Source of the DNA: Nocardia carnea
GTDB lineage: Bacteria; Actinomycetota; Actinomycetes; Mycobacteriales; Mycobacteriaceae
Direction: 5' to 3'
DNA length: 64,000 nucleotides
Assembly (NCBI RefSeq): GCF_029868325.1
Contig: NZ_JARWNW010000192.1
Span: forward strand, 1 to 64,000
Positions 18,297 through 26,990 of the stretch are shown here, in pieces. Position 1 is the stretch's first letter. The number at the start of each line of letters is the position of its first letter. The notes under the pieces were generated by a model. That model saw nothing but the letters and a program-made list of their open reading frames with translations, did not search any database and was not told the DNA's origin. Both the position numbers and the translations under genes were made by a program.

Positions 18297-19553
18297 GTGG
18301 GTTACACGATGACGGAGAAGATCCTGAGCCGCGCCTCGGATCAGGAAACGGTCCGCGCCGGCGAGAACCACCCGGTGCAGCCGGCGCGCATGATCGCCTA
18401 CGACTTCCCCGGCTACACCGACGTGATGTTCCGGCAGATGCGCGAAGACTTCGGGATCACCGAACTGAAGGACCCGAGCCGCTACATCGTCTTCATCGAC
18501 CACATGCTGACGAAGCACAACGAGAAGGAATCCGAGGTCCACCAGGTCACCCGCGACTGGTGCGAGTTCTACGGCATCGAACTGCACGAGGGCCGCGGTA
18601 TCGGCCACCAGCTCACCGCCGAACTCGGCCTCGCCATCCCCGGCGAATTCCTCGTCCACTTCGACGGCCATATCAGCGGTATCGGCGCGTTCGGCGCCCT
18701 CGGCTGGGGAATCCGGCGCGACCTCATCGAAGCCTGGGTCACCGGTCAGGTCTTCGTCGATATCCCCGCCACCACCCGTTTCGACCTGGTCGGCGAGTTT
18801 CCGCCCGGCGTCGACAGCCGCGATCTCGTGCACACCATCATCGATATGGTCGGCGCCGACGGCTGCGCCCATCAGGTGATGGAGTTCGGCGGCCCCGGCG
18901 CCCGCTCGATGGCGATCGACCACCGTCAGGGCCTGTGCGGAATGGCCATGTTCACCGGCGCCGTCTCGGCTGTTTTCGAACCCGACGAGCTCTCCCTGGC
19001 CTACGCGAACAAGGTCGCCCGCCGCAGCTTCGACCCGGTCTATCCCGACGCCGACGCCACCTACGCGGCCCGCTACGAGATCGACCTCGCGACCCTCACC
19101 CCTCGGGTCGTGCTCCCCGGCTCCGCCCGCGCCGTCAACACCAAAACCGCCCAGGAACTCGCCGGCACCCCGATCACCAAGGCCTTCATCGGCTCCTGCG
19201 CCAGCGGCCGTATCGAGGATCTGCGCGCCGCCGCCCTGGTCCTCGACGGTCGCAAGGTCGCCCCCGGCGTCGAACTCAATGTCGTCCCCACCTCACAGAA
19301 GGTGTACGAGCAGGCCGAGCAGGAAGGCATCCTCGACGTCCTACGCGCCGCAGGTGCACATATCAACATATCGAGCTGTGATTTCTGCTTCGGCTACCAG
19401 AAACCCCTGCAACCCGGCGAGAACTGCATCTCCACCGGCGTCCTGAACATCTCCGGCCGAATGGGCAGCCCCGACGCCAACATCTACATGGGCTCCCCCT
19501 ACACCGTCGCCGCCAGCGCCCTCACCGGCACGATCCAGGAGTCGGTCCAGTGA
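18297..19553 (+). CDS. Aconitase-family hydro-lyase, large subunit
   Basis: 418 residues from GTG at 18297 (AAGGAG 10 nt upstream, 4 nt after the lyase stop). The three [4Fe-4S] cysteines are present: C301 in GSCASG and C361/C364 in SSCDFCFG. The HxxxxE/ID-type motifs of isopropylmalate/homoaconitate dehydratase large subunits are seen (FIDHM near 67-70, GRGIGHQL near 99-106, FGALGWG near 132-138). Such enzymes dehydrate/hydrate malate derivatives. Together with the small subunit gene that overlaps it by 4 bp, this should be a two-subunit hydratase acting on the substrate of the upstream lyase. True leuCD function is unlikely given this catabolic context. Confidence 0.9.
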   Translation: MGYTMTEKILSRASDQETVRAGENHPVQPARMIAYDFPGYTDVMFRQMREDFGITELKDPSRYIVFIDHMLTKHNEKESEVHQVTRDWCEFYGIELHEGRGIGHQLTAELGLAIPGEFLVHFDGHISGIGAFGALGWGIRRDLIEAWVTGQVFVDIPATTRFDLVGEFPPGVDSRDLVHTIIDMVGADGCAHQVMEFGGPGARSMAIDHRQGLCGMAMFTGAVSAVFEPDELSLAYANKVARRSFDPVYPDADATYAARYEIDLATLTPRVVLPGSARAVNTKTAQELAGTPITKAFIGSCASGRIEDLRAAALVLDGRKVAPGVELNVVPTSQKVYEQAEQEGILDVLRAAGAHINISSCDFCFGYQKPLQPGENCISTGVLNISGRMGSPDANIYMGSPYTVAASALTGTIQESVQ

Positions 19554-20083
19554 GCGCCTATCCCCCACCGCCGGACATCATCGAAGGCAAGGTCGCCTGG
19601 ATCTTCGGCGACGATTTCGATATCGACCTCGTCGTCGGCGTCGCCAATATCAAGTCCTACGACCCCGACCACCTGCGCTCGGTGTGTATGCAGGCCTACG
19701 ACCCCACCTTCACCGACCGCGTCCGCCCCGGCGATATCATCGTCGGCGGCCGCAACTTCGGCTACGGTCATCCGCACTATCCGCCCATGGTCGCCCTGCG
19801 CAATGCGGGAATCTCGGCCATCGTCGCGGAATCCTTCTCGCCCGGCTTCTGGCGCGGCGAGACCTTCAACGGCATGCCGTTGATCACGATCCCCGGCGTC
19901 TCGACCTCGGTAAAGGTCGGCGACCCCGTGGCCCTCGACTGGCGCACCGCCACCCTGCGCCTGCCCGAGGGAACCGACCTGGTCGGAACCCCACCGAGCC
20001 CGCGGACCGTCAAGGTCATCGAGGCCGGTGGTTCGTATGAACTCCTGCTCGCCGAGCACGCACGCGAAAGACAGATTCAATGA
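19550..20083 (+). CDS. Aconitase-family hydro-lyase, small (swivel) subunit
   Basis: 177 residues, starting in ATGA overlap with the large subunit gene. The N-terminal GDDFDIDL (20-27) matches the GDDxxTD motif of LeuD-type swivelling domains, and GGRNFGYG (66-73) matches NFGxG. After NFGYG, however, the usual GSSRE active-site motif is replaced by HPHYPP, so the Ser and Arg that act on substrate in aconitase are not at their usual place. This points to a divergent substrate class rather than isopropylmalate. Overlaps the transporter gene by ATGA. Confidence 0.88.
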   Translation: MSAYPPPPDIIEGKVAWIFGDDFDIDLVVGVANIKSYDPDHLRSVCMQAYDPTFTDRVRPGDIIVGGRNFGYGHPHYPPMVALRNAGISAIVAESFSPGFWRGETFNGMPLITIPGVSTSVKVGDPVALDWRTATLRLPEGTDLVGTPPSPRTVKVIEAGGSYELLLAEHARERQIQ

Positions 20084-21429
20084 CGAACACAGAACCTCGC
20101 GTCGGGTCCAGTGACCTCCACCCCTCCGGACCACTGCCGGCGACAGCAGCGAAGAAGTCGAACTCGATAGCCCGCCGCGCCGCCATCGCCGGCGGTGTCG
20201 GCACCCTCATCGAGTACTACGACTTCGCGGTCTACGGCTTCCTCGCCGTCACCATCGCACCCCTGTTCTTCCCCTCCGACAATTCCGCGGTGTCGATCCT
20301 GTCGACCCTCGCCGTCTTCGGTGTCGCCTACGTGGCCCGCCCCCTCGGCGGTATCTTCTTCGGCCGCCTCGGCGACCGCCGCGGCCGCCGCCACGCCCTC
20401 GTCATCACCGTCGTCAGCATGGGCGTGGCCTGCGGCATCCTCGGCCTGCTGCCCACCAGTTCCGCCGTCGGCATCCTCGCCCCCATCCTGCTGGTCCTCG
20501 TCCGCCTCGCCCAGGGCTTCTCCGCCGGCGGCGAAGTAGGCGGCGCCGCCACCTATATCGCCGAATCCGCCCCGCCCAAGCGCCGCGGTTTCTTCGGCTC
20601 CTTCACCCCCGTCGGCTCCACCCTCGGCTTCGCTGTCGCCGCCGCCGTCGTCGGCGTGGTCGCTCTGGCCACCACCGACGAGCAGATGGAATCGTGGGGC
20701 TGGCGTATCCCGTTCCTGCTCGCCCTCCCCCTCGCCTACGTCTGCCTGCGGGTCCGGATGAAGCTCGAGGACACCCCCGAATTCGAGGAGATGGCCGAGA
20801 ACCAGCAGGTCACCAAGAGCCCGCTGTTCGACACCGTCACCAAGAACCCGTGGTCCGTCGCCCGCGTCGTCGGTGTCGCCATCGCCATGAACGGCTCCGG
20901 CTATATCGGCCTCACCTACTTCAGCGTCTACCTGATCAACGACCTCGGCTTCTCCAAAGACTCCGTCTACTGGACCTCCGCCATCGCCATCGCCCTGGCC
21001 TGCGCCACCTTCCCGCTCAGCGGTATGGCTACCGACAGGTGGGGCCGCAAACCGGTCCTCATCGGCGGCTACCTCGCCTATGTCGTGATCGCCCTGCCCG
21101 CCTTCATGATCATGGGCGCCACCGAGAGCATCCTCGTCATCGGCATCGTCTACTTCCTCTACATGGTGCTCAACGGCGTAGTCCAGGTCCCCGCCTTCCC
21201 GCTGTTCACCGAGCTCTTCCCCCGCACCGTCCGCTACACCGGCGTCTCCCTGGGCTTCAATATCGGCACCATCGCCGCCGGCGGCACCGCCCCCTACGTT
21301 GCCGCCCAGCTCGTCGAATCCACCGGCAACGCGATGTCGCCCGCCTACTGGGTGATGGGCGTCTGCGCCATCGGCCTCCTCACCGTCGCCACCATCCGCG
21401 AAACCAGCCGCAAGGAACTCCCTGCATGA
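20080..21429 (+). CDS. MFS transporter, metabolite:H+ symporter type
   Basis: 449 residues with 12 hydrophobic segments. The N-terminal TLIEYYDFAVYGFLA, the GRLGDRRGRRHAL loop 2-3 motif and SAGGEVGGAATYIAE are hallmarks of the MHS family (shikimate, dicarboxylate, citrate and betaine carriers). It overlaps the genes on both sides by 4 bp, so it is part of the same transcript and most likely imports the acid handled by the dehydratase and lyase. A dicarboxylate substrate is inferred from context. Confidence 0.93.
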   Translation: MTNTEPRVGSSDLHPSGPLPATAAKKSNSIARRAAIAGGVGTLIEYYDFAVYGFLAVTIAPLFFPSDNSAVSILSTLAVFGVAYVARPLGGIFFGRLGDRRGRRHALVITVVSMGVACGILGLLPTSSAVGILAPILLVLVRLAQGFSAGGEVGGAATYIAESAPPKRRGFFGSFTPVGSTLGFAVAAAVVGVVALATTDEQMESWGWRIPFLLALPLAYVCLRVRMKLEDTPEFEEMAENQQVTKSPLFDTVTKNPWSVARVVGVAIAMNGSGYIGLTYFSVYLINDLGFSKDSVYWTSAIAIALACATFPLSGMATDRWGRKPVLIGGYLAYVVIALPAFMIMGATESILVIGIVYFLYMVLNGVVQVPAFPLFTELFPRTVRYTGVSLGFNIGTIAAGGTAPYVAAQLVESTGNAMSPAYWVMGVCAIGLLTVATIRETSRKELPA

Positions 21430-23108
21430 CCACCGGTAACACCGGGAACGCCCCGTCCGCCGCATTTGATGAGGGTGCGGCAGGCGGGGCGTCCCGCCCG
21501 CAAGAAGAGCTCGGCACCCTCGTGGCGGCCTGGCACGACCGGGTCCGGCACGAACCCGACGCCCCCGCCCTCGTCTACTTCGACACCACCCTCACCGTCC
21601 GCGAGGCCGACGACCTCGCCACCGCCCTCGCGGCCGCCTTCGCCGACCGCGGCGTGGGCCACGGTGAACGGGTGGGCATCCACCTCCAGAACATCCCGCA
21701 CTACGCGCTCGTCCTACTCGCCCTGTGGAAACTCGGCGCGATCGCCCTGCTGCTCAACCCGATGTACCGCGGCCGCGAACTCCGCGAACTGGTCACCGAC
21801 GCCGAACCGGTCGGGATCATCACCACCGACCGCGATATGCGGCAGGTCCGGGAGGACGTCGAGGGCACCACAGTCGGCTGGGTACTCGGCACCGCGGAGT
21901 CGGACCTCCAGTCCCGCAACGACCCCCGCGTCTTCAACCCCGAAACCACCCCTGCCGGCGAGAAGTCCGCAGACCTACTCACTTTGGCCCACGAGTACAC
22001 CGGCCGAAAACCCCCGACGATCCAAGTACACGGCGACGACCTAGCTTTCCTCGCCTACACCTCCGGCACCACCGGCCCGCCCAAGGGCGCCATGAACTCG
22101 CACGCCAACGTCCGCGCGGTAACCACCAGCTTCGCCGAACTCGCCGGCATCACCCCCGGCGACGTCGTCTACGCCCTGGCCCCGCTGTTCCACATCACCG
22201 GCGCGGTCGTCATCGGCGCCCTGGCCCTCACCGAACGCACCTCCCTGGTCTTCACCGGCCGCTTCACCACCGACGTAGCCGTCGACGCCCTCCGCGAACA
22301 CGGCGTCACCTACACCATCGGCTCCATCACCGCCTTCAACGCGATGATGAACTCGGAATACGCCACCGCCGAACACTTCTCCACCATCAAAACGCTGTAC
22401 AGCGGGGGTGCGCCGGTCCCACCGAGCACGGTCGCCCGGTTCCAAGAACGCTTCGGCCACTACATCCACAATGCCTACGGCATGACCGAAACCTCCTCGG
22501 CGGTCACTGCGGTCCCTCCGGGAACAAACGCGCCGGTCGACCCGGACAGCGGCACCCTGTCCATCGGACTACCGCTACCAGGCGTGAACGTCGAGGTGGT
22601 CGCCCCCGACGGCCGCCCGCTCCCACCCAGCAGCCAAGGCGAACTCGTCGTCACCGGCCCCCAGGTCATCCGCGGATACTGGCGCAGACCAGGTGAATCC
22701 GAGGCAGCCCTGCCCGAAGGTCATCTCCGAACCGGGGATAGCGCGATCGTCGATGAACAGGGCTGGGTGTACCTGGTCGACCGGATCAAGGACCAGATCA
22801 ATGTCTCTGGGTACAAGGTATGGCCGCGTGAGGTCGAGGATATTCTCTATGAGCATCCGGCCGTGCTCGAAGCGGCAGTGGTAGGCATTCCCGACGAGTA
22901 TCAAGGGGAGTCGGTTGCCGCATACGTATCTCTGAAGGACGGACACAGCACGCAACCCGACGAGCTGATCTCGTTCGCCCGAGACCGCCTTGCACCCTAT
23001 AAGCGCCCCAGGGTGGTGGAAATCGTGACGGACCTGCCAAAAACACAGACCGGCAAGATTCGCCGACGAGCGCTTCGTGATCAACACGCCGACACCCAAA
23101 CCGCATAA
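21426..23108 (+). CDS. AMP-forming acyl-CoA synthetase
   Basis: 560 residues from the ATG that overlaps the transporter stop. The P-loop YTSGTTGPPKGAM (near 208-220), NAYGMTE, the YLVDRIKDQIN hinge region and the C-terminal catalytic Lys in KTQTGKIRRR are intact. Family: class I adenylate-forming ligases (acetate/propionate/medium-chain acids). As the last gene of the operon it could activate the carboxylic acid released by the lyase, e.g. propionate, or the imported acid itself. The 5' half has the same high GC and codon bias as the operon; the last about 350 bp are slightly less GC-rich. Confidence 0.93.
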   Translation: MTTGNTGNAPSAAFDEGAAGGASRPQEELGTLVAAWHDRVRHEPDAPALVYFDTTLTVREADDLATALAAAFADRGVGHGERVGIHLQNIPHYALVLLALWKLGAIALLLNPMYRGRELRELVTDAEPVGIITTDRDMRQVREDVEGTTVGWVLGTAESDLQSRNDPRVFNPETTPAGEKSADLLTLAHEYTGRKPPTIQVHGDDLAFLAYTSGTTGPPKGAMNSHANVRAVTTSFAELAGITPGDVVYALAPLFHITGAVVIGALALTERTSLVFTGRFTTDVAVDALREHGVTYTIGSITAFNAMMNSEYATAEHFSTIKTLYSGGAPVPPSTVARFQERFGHYIHNAYGMTETSSAVTAVPPGTNAPVDPDSGTLSIGLPLPGVNVEVVAPDGRPLPPSSQGELVVTGPQVIRGYWRRPGESEAALPEGHLRTGDSAIVDEQGWVYLVDRIKDQINVSGYKVWPREVEDILYEHPAVLEAAVVGIPDEYQGESVAAYVSLKDGHSTQPDELISFARDRLAPYKRPRVVEIVTDLPKTQTGKIRRRALRDQHADTQTA

Positions 23109-23684
23109 CGAAGACTTTGGCTGTCAGCGAGTTGCTGTGACTTGAACGAGAACTTTGCTCGCAGTTATCGAAGCTATTCCTCCGCGTACCGACTGCCATA
23201 CGAGCGCCTGGGCGCACCTCTGTCCTGGATGCAGCCTGGCTAGACATCGACAGCGCGCCCGTAGCCTCCGCCGCCTTGAATTCGCGGGCCAGTATGAACT
23301 GGATCATGTGCACTGCACTCGAGACACTGTGGTTCTACTCCTGCTAGCCGCCGGCTCCACGGCCAACAGCCCGGAGAACGTCGGAAAGGCCACACCAGGT
23401 GGTATCCGAGGGCGTGACCTGGATCGGCACGCCTGCCGCTCGTGTTCGATCCGTGTCGGTCGAGCTCGCTATCGGCCTTTCTGGGTGGCTGTTCGTGTCG
23501 ACGTCCTCTGAAGGCCTGTCGGTTGAGCCCCGCCTCCGGTTCGTCACGCACGATCACCGATAAGCAGGTTGATCTGGTCATTGCAAGCGCAGCCCCACCG
23601 GACGCTAGATTGAGGCGGGAACGTCATCCTTCTGGCATCCTGGCGGTGAGACGAAGACCATTGCGCCAGAAGGGGATAAACATC
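23109..23684. other. 575-bp gap at the border of the accessory region
   Basis: No frame here has a ribosome site or recognisable protein. Codon bias breaks down immediately after the acyl-CoA synthetase stop. The right end, about 23640-23684, should hold the promoter of the three-gene cassette; AAGGGG at 23670-23675 is its ribosome site. I see no att-like repeat or tRNA. Confidence 0.5.
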
Positions 23685-23969
23685 ATGTCGACGCATACTG
23701 AAGTGGTAGTCCTGGATCCGTCCGATGTTCCCCACGCTCATGCGTTAGCGGAGACACACAGCGTCGAAGTGCAACCGATCCCACGTCGTGGCATCGAGCC
23801 TGTTATGACCGTGGCCCTTGCGATCATAGGTTCAGCCGCCGCAGTCGGCGCGGTGATGCACGGACTGGACCAACGCAAAGGCGGGCAAGTCATCGACTTG
23901 AGACCCGGGGTGCCTAACGCCATTTACCGAACGCGGGATGTGGTGTACGGAACCCCGTGGTCATTGTGA
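23685..23969 (+). CDS. Small single-TM protein, first gene of zincin cassette
   Basis: 94 residues from ATG at 23685 with AAGGGG 9 nt upstream. The first 35 residues are soluble; one hydrophobic helix follows (about 40-58, MTVALAIIGSAAAVGAV), then a basic patch and a Pro/Tyr-rich end. No family was recognised. The next gene starts inside its last codons (13-bp overlap), so it is translationally coupled to the second small gene and through it to the metallopeptidase. Confidence 0.7.
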   Translation: MSTHTEVVVLDPSDVPHAHALAETHSVEVQPIPRRGIEPVMTVALAIIGSAAAVGAVMHGLDQRKGGQVIDLRPGVPNAIYRTRDVVYGTPWSL

Positions 23970-24163
23970 CCGTCGACGGCGCGGTCAGCGTGGAGGTAAA
24001 GGAACCCGACGGCATGTTCGGCAAGGTCATAGCTGCACTGCCCGGGCTATTCGCAGACGCCCCACAGGGAACGGAGCAGATCGCAGACGCTATCTGGAGA
24101 CGGTATTCTGACCACGTCACGATCGAGCAGCGACAAATAACAGGTCCGGACGGCCACGAATGA
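23957..24163 (+). CDS. Small soluble protein, second gene of zincin cassette
   Basis: 68 residues from GTG at 23957. It reads as a compact domain: a beta-strand start (VIVTVDGAVSVEVKEP), two helices and a final strand, acidic overall. It overlaps both neighbours (13 bp and ATGA), an arrangement seen when a small partner or inhibitor is made in a fixed ratio with the protein after it. No family recognised; a role as adaptor or inhibitor of the peptidase is only a hypothesis. Confidence 0.65.
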   Translation: MVIVTVDGAVSVEVKEPDGMFGKVIAALPGLFADAPQGTEQIADAIWRRYSDHVTIEQRQITGPDGHE

Positions 24164-25329
24164 ACGCCGCGGAGTTTGCACGCCACCTTCTTTCTCAATT
24201 TCGGTTCCAGACGCAGTGCACTAACGGCACCCTGCCCATAGACGGGAGATTAATTCAAAAAAGCGCCCATTGGTATTTGGAACAATCTATCGGAAACAAC
24301 TTCAGCCCTGCGGATGTTCACACGCTCACTGAACAGATAATGCGAACGAGCGCAAACAACGTGGATGAACTCTGGGACGCCCATCTAGCCCCGATACTAA
24401 AGAATATTGAAAAAGCGGCAGAAAGCCTCGTGCCGGCTGACATGATACGCGTACACCACCTACACATTGGCCATATGGCGACTGGACAACTCAATGCAAT
24501 GACCATGCCGGTGCCAGGCCATCCTGGATCGTATCTAGTCACGCTCGAGGACCAGGTTCTCGCTCTCGCTTCATTAGTGGCCACCACCATTTCCAGCGTA
24601 ATCCCCTGCGCCCAGTCACCAGACGGATCCATCCAGTTCTCACTCGATGAAAAAGGGGTCGAAGATCGCCTATCAAGCCATCCCGAAATCACCAAAAGGT
24701 TCACAGAAATTTTGGTCAGTTATGCGATCACGGGGAAATTCCAGGAGGACCACGGTCATGTAGCACCTGCGGGCCGCATACAACTCGCAGAAATGTTGAC
24801 CACAGCGATCGACTACTTTGTGGTCGGCCATGAATATGCACATGCAATTCTTGGACATTTTGATGATACGGGTTACAGCAGCGCACGATCTGCCCACGAT
24901 TCCGAATTAACGATCCATTCCTGGAACAAGGAGTCGGATGCTGATCTCGTCGGAGCGAAATTAGCACTAGTCGCCGGGGAGTATGACTACATCACGGGAT
25001 TTGCAGCGATCGGAATTTATTTCGATGTCCTCAATATAATGGACCGTGCCGTCTCGCTGCTAGAGACAGGGAATCAGGACTACCGACAATTAGGAACACA
25101 TCCACCCGCCTATCTACGCAAAAATCGCATACGCCGATCCCTCTTGCAGTCAACTGATGGCGACTCAAGGGTGGCCGAACAGCTAGAATTCGCCAGTGAA
25201 GTTTCGGACACCTTCACAAAGACTATCGACCTATTGTGGTCCGCCGCGCGGCCTACCATCTCCAGGCTTCACATGTCGGGGACTTCCGCTGCCCCCAAGT
25301 GGCAGAAAAACCTAACAGTAGTTGTCTAG
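24160..25329 (+). CDS. Zincin metallopeptidase-like protein
   Basis: 389 residues, ATGA-coupled to the preceding small gene. The core has HEYAH at 224-228 followed by AILGH, and NKESDADLVGAKLAL (256-270), giving H224, H228 and E258 as zinc ligands and E225 as base in the M48-like HExxH...ExxAD pattern. About 220 helical residues precede this and carry a His-rich HHLHIGH (99-105). No transmembrane helix was seen. The gene is visibly richer in A/T (TTAATTCAAAAAAG, ATATT) than the flanking operon, a sign of horizontal origin. An IS3 fragment follows. Confidence 0.75.
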   Translation: MNAAEFARHLLSQFRFQTQCTNGTLPIDGRLIQKSAHWYLEQSIGNNFSPADVHTLTEQIMRTSANNVDELWDAHLAPILKNIEKAAESLVPADMIRVHHLHIGHMATGQLNAMTMPVPGHPGSYLVTLEDQVLALASLVATTISSVIPCAQSPDGSIQFSLDEKGVEDRLSSHPEITKRFTEILVSYAITGKFQEDHGHVAPAGRIQLAEMLTTAIDYFVVGHEYAHAILGHFDDTGYSSARSAHDSELTIHSWNKESDADLVGAKLALVAGEYDYITGFAAIGIYFDVLNIMDRAVSLLETGNQDYRQLGTHPPAYLRKNRIRRSLLQSTDGDSRVAEQLEFASEVSDTFTKTIDLLWSAARPTISRLHMSGTSAAPKWQKNLTVVV

Positions 25330-25373
25330 AATACAACCGCACCGCCACCCGACCGAGATGGATTCCGTGACGC

Positions 25374-25634
25374 GCGAATGCGACCAGCTGGGACTACCCA
25401 CCCGGAACACCGTGGAACAACGGACACATCGAGTCATTCAACCGACGGTTACGCCACGAATGCCTCAACCGCAACCATTGGACCAGCCTGCTCGAAGCCC
25501 GCGTCGTGATCGGTGACTTCAAAACCGATCACAACCACCGGCACCGACACTCGACCCTGGGCTACCTGATGCCGGGCGAGTACGCTGCCCGCTGCCGCCA
25601 CACCCATCACCCCGTGGCCTGCAGCATCAACTGA
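25374..25634 (+). mobile_element. IS3-family transposase remnant (end of integrase core)
   Basis: Only the last about 86 codons of an IS3-type transposase remain, in one frame ending at TGA 25632-25634. PGTPWNNGHIESFNRRLR, the ARVVI block, NHRHRHSTLGY (with the last catalytic region of the DDE core) and the PGEYAA tail are all recognisable. A TGA at 25368 in the same frame blocks upstream reading, so the element is truncated on its left. The bases after 25634 (ending near GGACCGG, about 25684) resemble the right end of such elements. Confidence 0.85.
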
Positions 25635-25902
25635 ACCGATCGAACCCCGGACTCAAATCCAAAGTGGACGAAGCACCGGGGACCGGCCAACGGGACCGAT
25701 CCACGAACAGGGCGTTTCGCGCCTCAGCCGGCACGAAGTAAGGGACGTGGCTGACTCCGCTGTCGTCGGCGTTATCGTCCGATTTGTCGTCGTTGACCAC
25801 TTGCCCCTCCAGATCGGCCGTGCGACCACACTGGCGGGTAGACAGGCACTTCCAGATGTTCTCTAGGTCGCATTGATCAGCACGTTGTCTCGCATCGTTC
25901 AT
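25627..25902 (-). CDS. Doubtful small ORF running into the IS3 end
   Basis: A 91-residue frame from ATG at 25902 with three Cys near its start and an acidic centre. The C-terminal third is encoded by what looks like the non-coding right end of the IS3 remnant, so if real it is a gene truncated and extended by the insertion. No ribosome site, no family. Listed because nothing else occupies 25640-26020. Confidence 0.25.
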   Translation of the reverse strand: MNDARQRADQCDLENIWKCLSTRQCGRTADLEGQVVNDDKSDDNADDSGVSHVPYFVPAEARNALFVDRSRWPVPGASSTLDLSPGFDRFS

Positions 25903-26039
25903 AGCGTGTGGTCTCGTTCTGGGTCCCGCCCCACGGCGTTGCATCAGCCCAGGACGGCGGGCCCCGTGGTTGGTCGTAACGAACGCCTTGGATCTGTCGA
26001 ATCCAAAGCAGACCAAAGTTCGTGCCGAAGGGAAATCTG

Positions 26040-26990
26040 ATGCCTGCCGAACAACAGTGGACGTCACCGGTATCTGTGGAACAGCAACGGCGGGAAGCTC
26101 TTCTGGCGCAACTGCCTGGCAAGGAGCACCACGAACGTTTCGATGGCCTGAACCGTGCATCGCAGGTGTTCAGCGGAAACGGCGAAGAGTTGAGCGGTTT
26201 GCTCCGACGCTTCGTAGGGACAGAACTGCACGTGCAGCATCTCCCAGACGGGTATGACGTGGAGATCATGCGCCGCTTCCATAACTACGTCGCTTCAGTC
26301 GCCACGCTGCGTGACGTGCAGCGCACTGCCCACCGCAAGTTGTGGCCGGAACGTATCAGCCCCGGTGACCCGCAGAACCAGAAGACAGTCTGGGAAGTCG
26401 AGACCTACTCGCCCAAGGTCGAGGAATTATTCGGATCAGACTCCATCAAGTTCCTGTTCGATTTGCGAAATTTCACCGTCCATTACTCGATACCGCCGCT
26501 GACGATGGGCACAACGATCCGGTGGGACGGGAGTGGACCAGTTGTGCAGGAGAACAAAGTCGAGTTAAACCGTGCAGAGTTACTCAAGTATCGAAAGTGG
26601 GGTTCGGCGGCCAAACGCTACTTACAGAGCCATACCGGCGATATCGATTTTCTATCGATACTGGAGGAATATTCGACGGCAGCGCGAATATTTTATGAGT
26701 GGTTCTGGCAGCAGATAGAAGAAGAGGTGCGCGTCGACGTAGAAGTATTCCTCAGGAAGAGCAACGAGTTAGGCCTCTGGTTGGCAGAGCACTACGTTAA
26801 GCCTGACTGGTCAGACAATGGAGATCTCCTGCCAGGCTCGCTGCGGCGAAACCGTGCGAGAACGCGGCTCGCGCGATCCAACCACGGAACGTGTGGCTGG
26901 CATCGGCAGCTGATGGTCGATGACCGTGGTATCGCGTCAATATCACATTCCGGTGACCCGTGGGACTCCTTTCCGGCAATCAGGCGATAG
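26040..26990 (+). CDS. Unknown protein with HEPN-like Rx4H motif
   Basis: 316 residues from ATG at 26040 with GAAGGG upstream. Mostly helical; LFDLRNFTVHY at 139-149 contains R143-N-x3-H148, the Rx4-6H motif that in HEPN domains forms the RNase site, within a hydrophobic helix context typical of HEPN folds. A helical region rich in Trp/Glu follows (about 215-255). The last about 50 residues are basic and low complexity and might lie beyond the original stop. No partner nucleotidyltransferase is adjacent. HEPN proteins often act in toxin-antitoxin or anti-phage systems; that role is inferred from the motif and island location. Confidence 0.65.
   Translation: MPAEQQWTSPVSVEQQRREALLAQLPGKEHHERFDGLNRASQVFSGNGEELSGLLRRFVGTELHVQHLPDGYDVEIMRRFHNYVASVATLRDVQRTAHRKLWPERISPGDPQNQKTVWEVETYSPKVEELFGSDSIKFLFDLRNFTVHYSIPPLTMGTTIRWDGSGPVVQENKVELNRAELLKYRKWGSAAKRYLQSHTGDIDFLSILEEYSTAARIFYEWFWQQIEEEVRVDVEVFLRKSNELGLWLAEHYVKPDWSDNGDLLPGSLRRNRARTRLARSNHGTCGWHRQLMVDDRGIASISHSGDPWDSFPAIRR

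Noticed and set aside
20077..21465. 462-residue minus-strand frame, rich in Gly, Asp, Glu and Ala
   Set aside because: It is the exact antisense of the MHS transporter gene; GC3 bias of that gene removes stop codons from this frame. No ribosome site and no domain.
23109..23684. Possible att site or tRNA at the left border of the accessory region
   Set aside because: I found no cloverleaf and no direct repeat matching a site on the right of the island by eye; no integrase is present.
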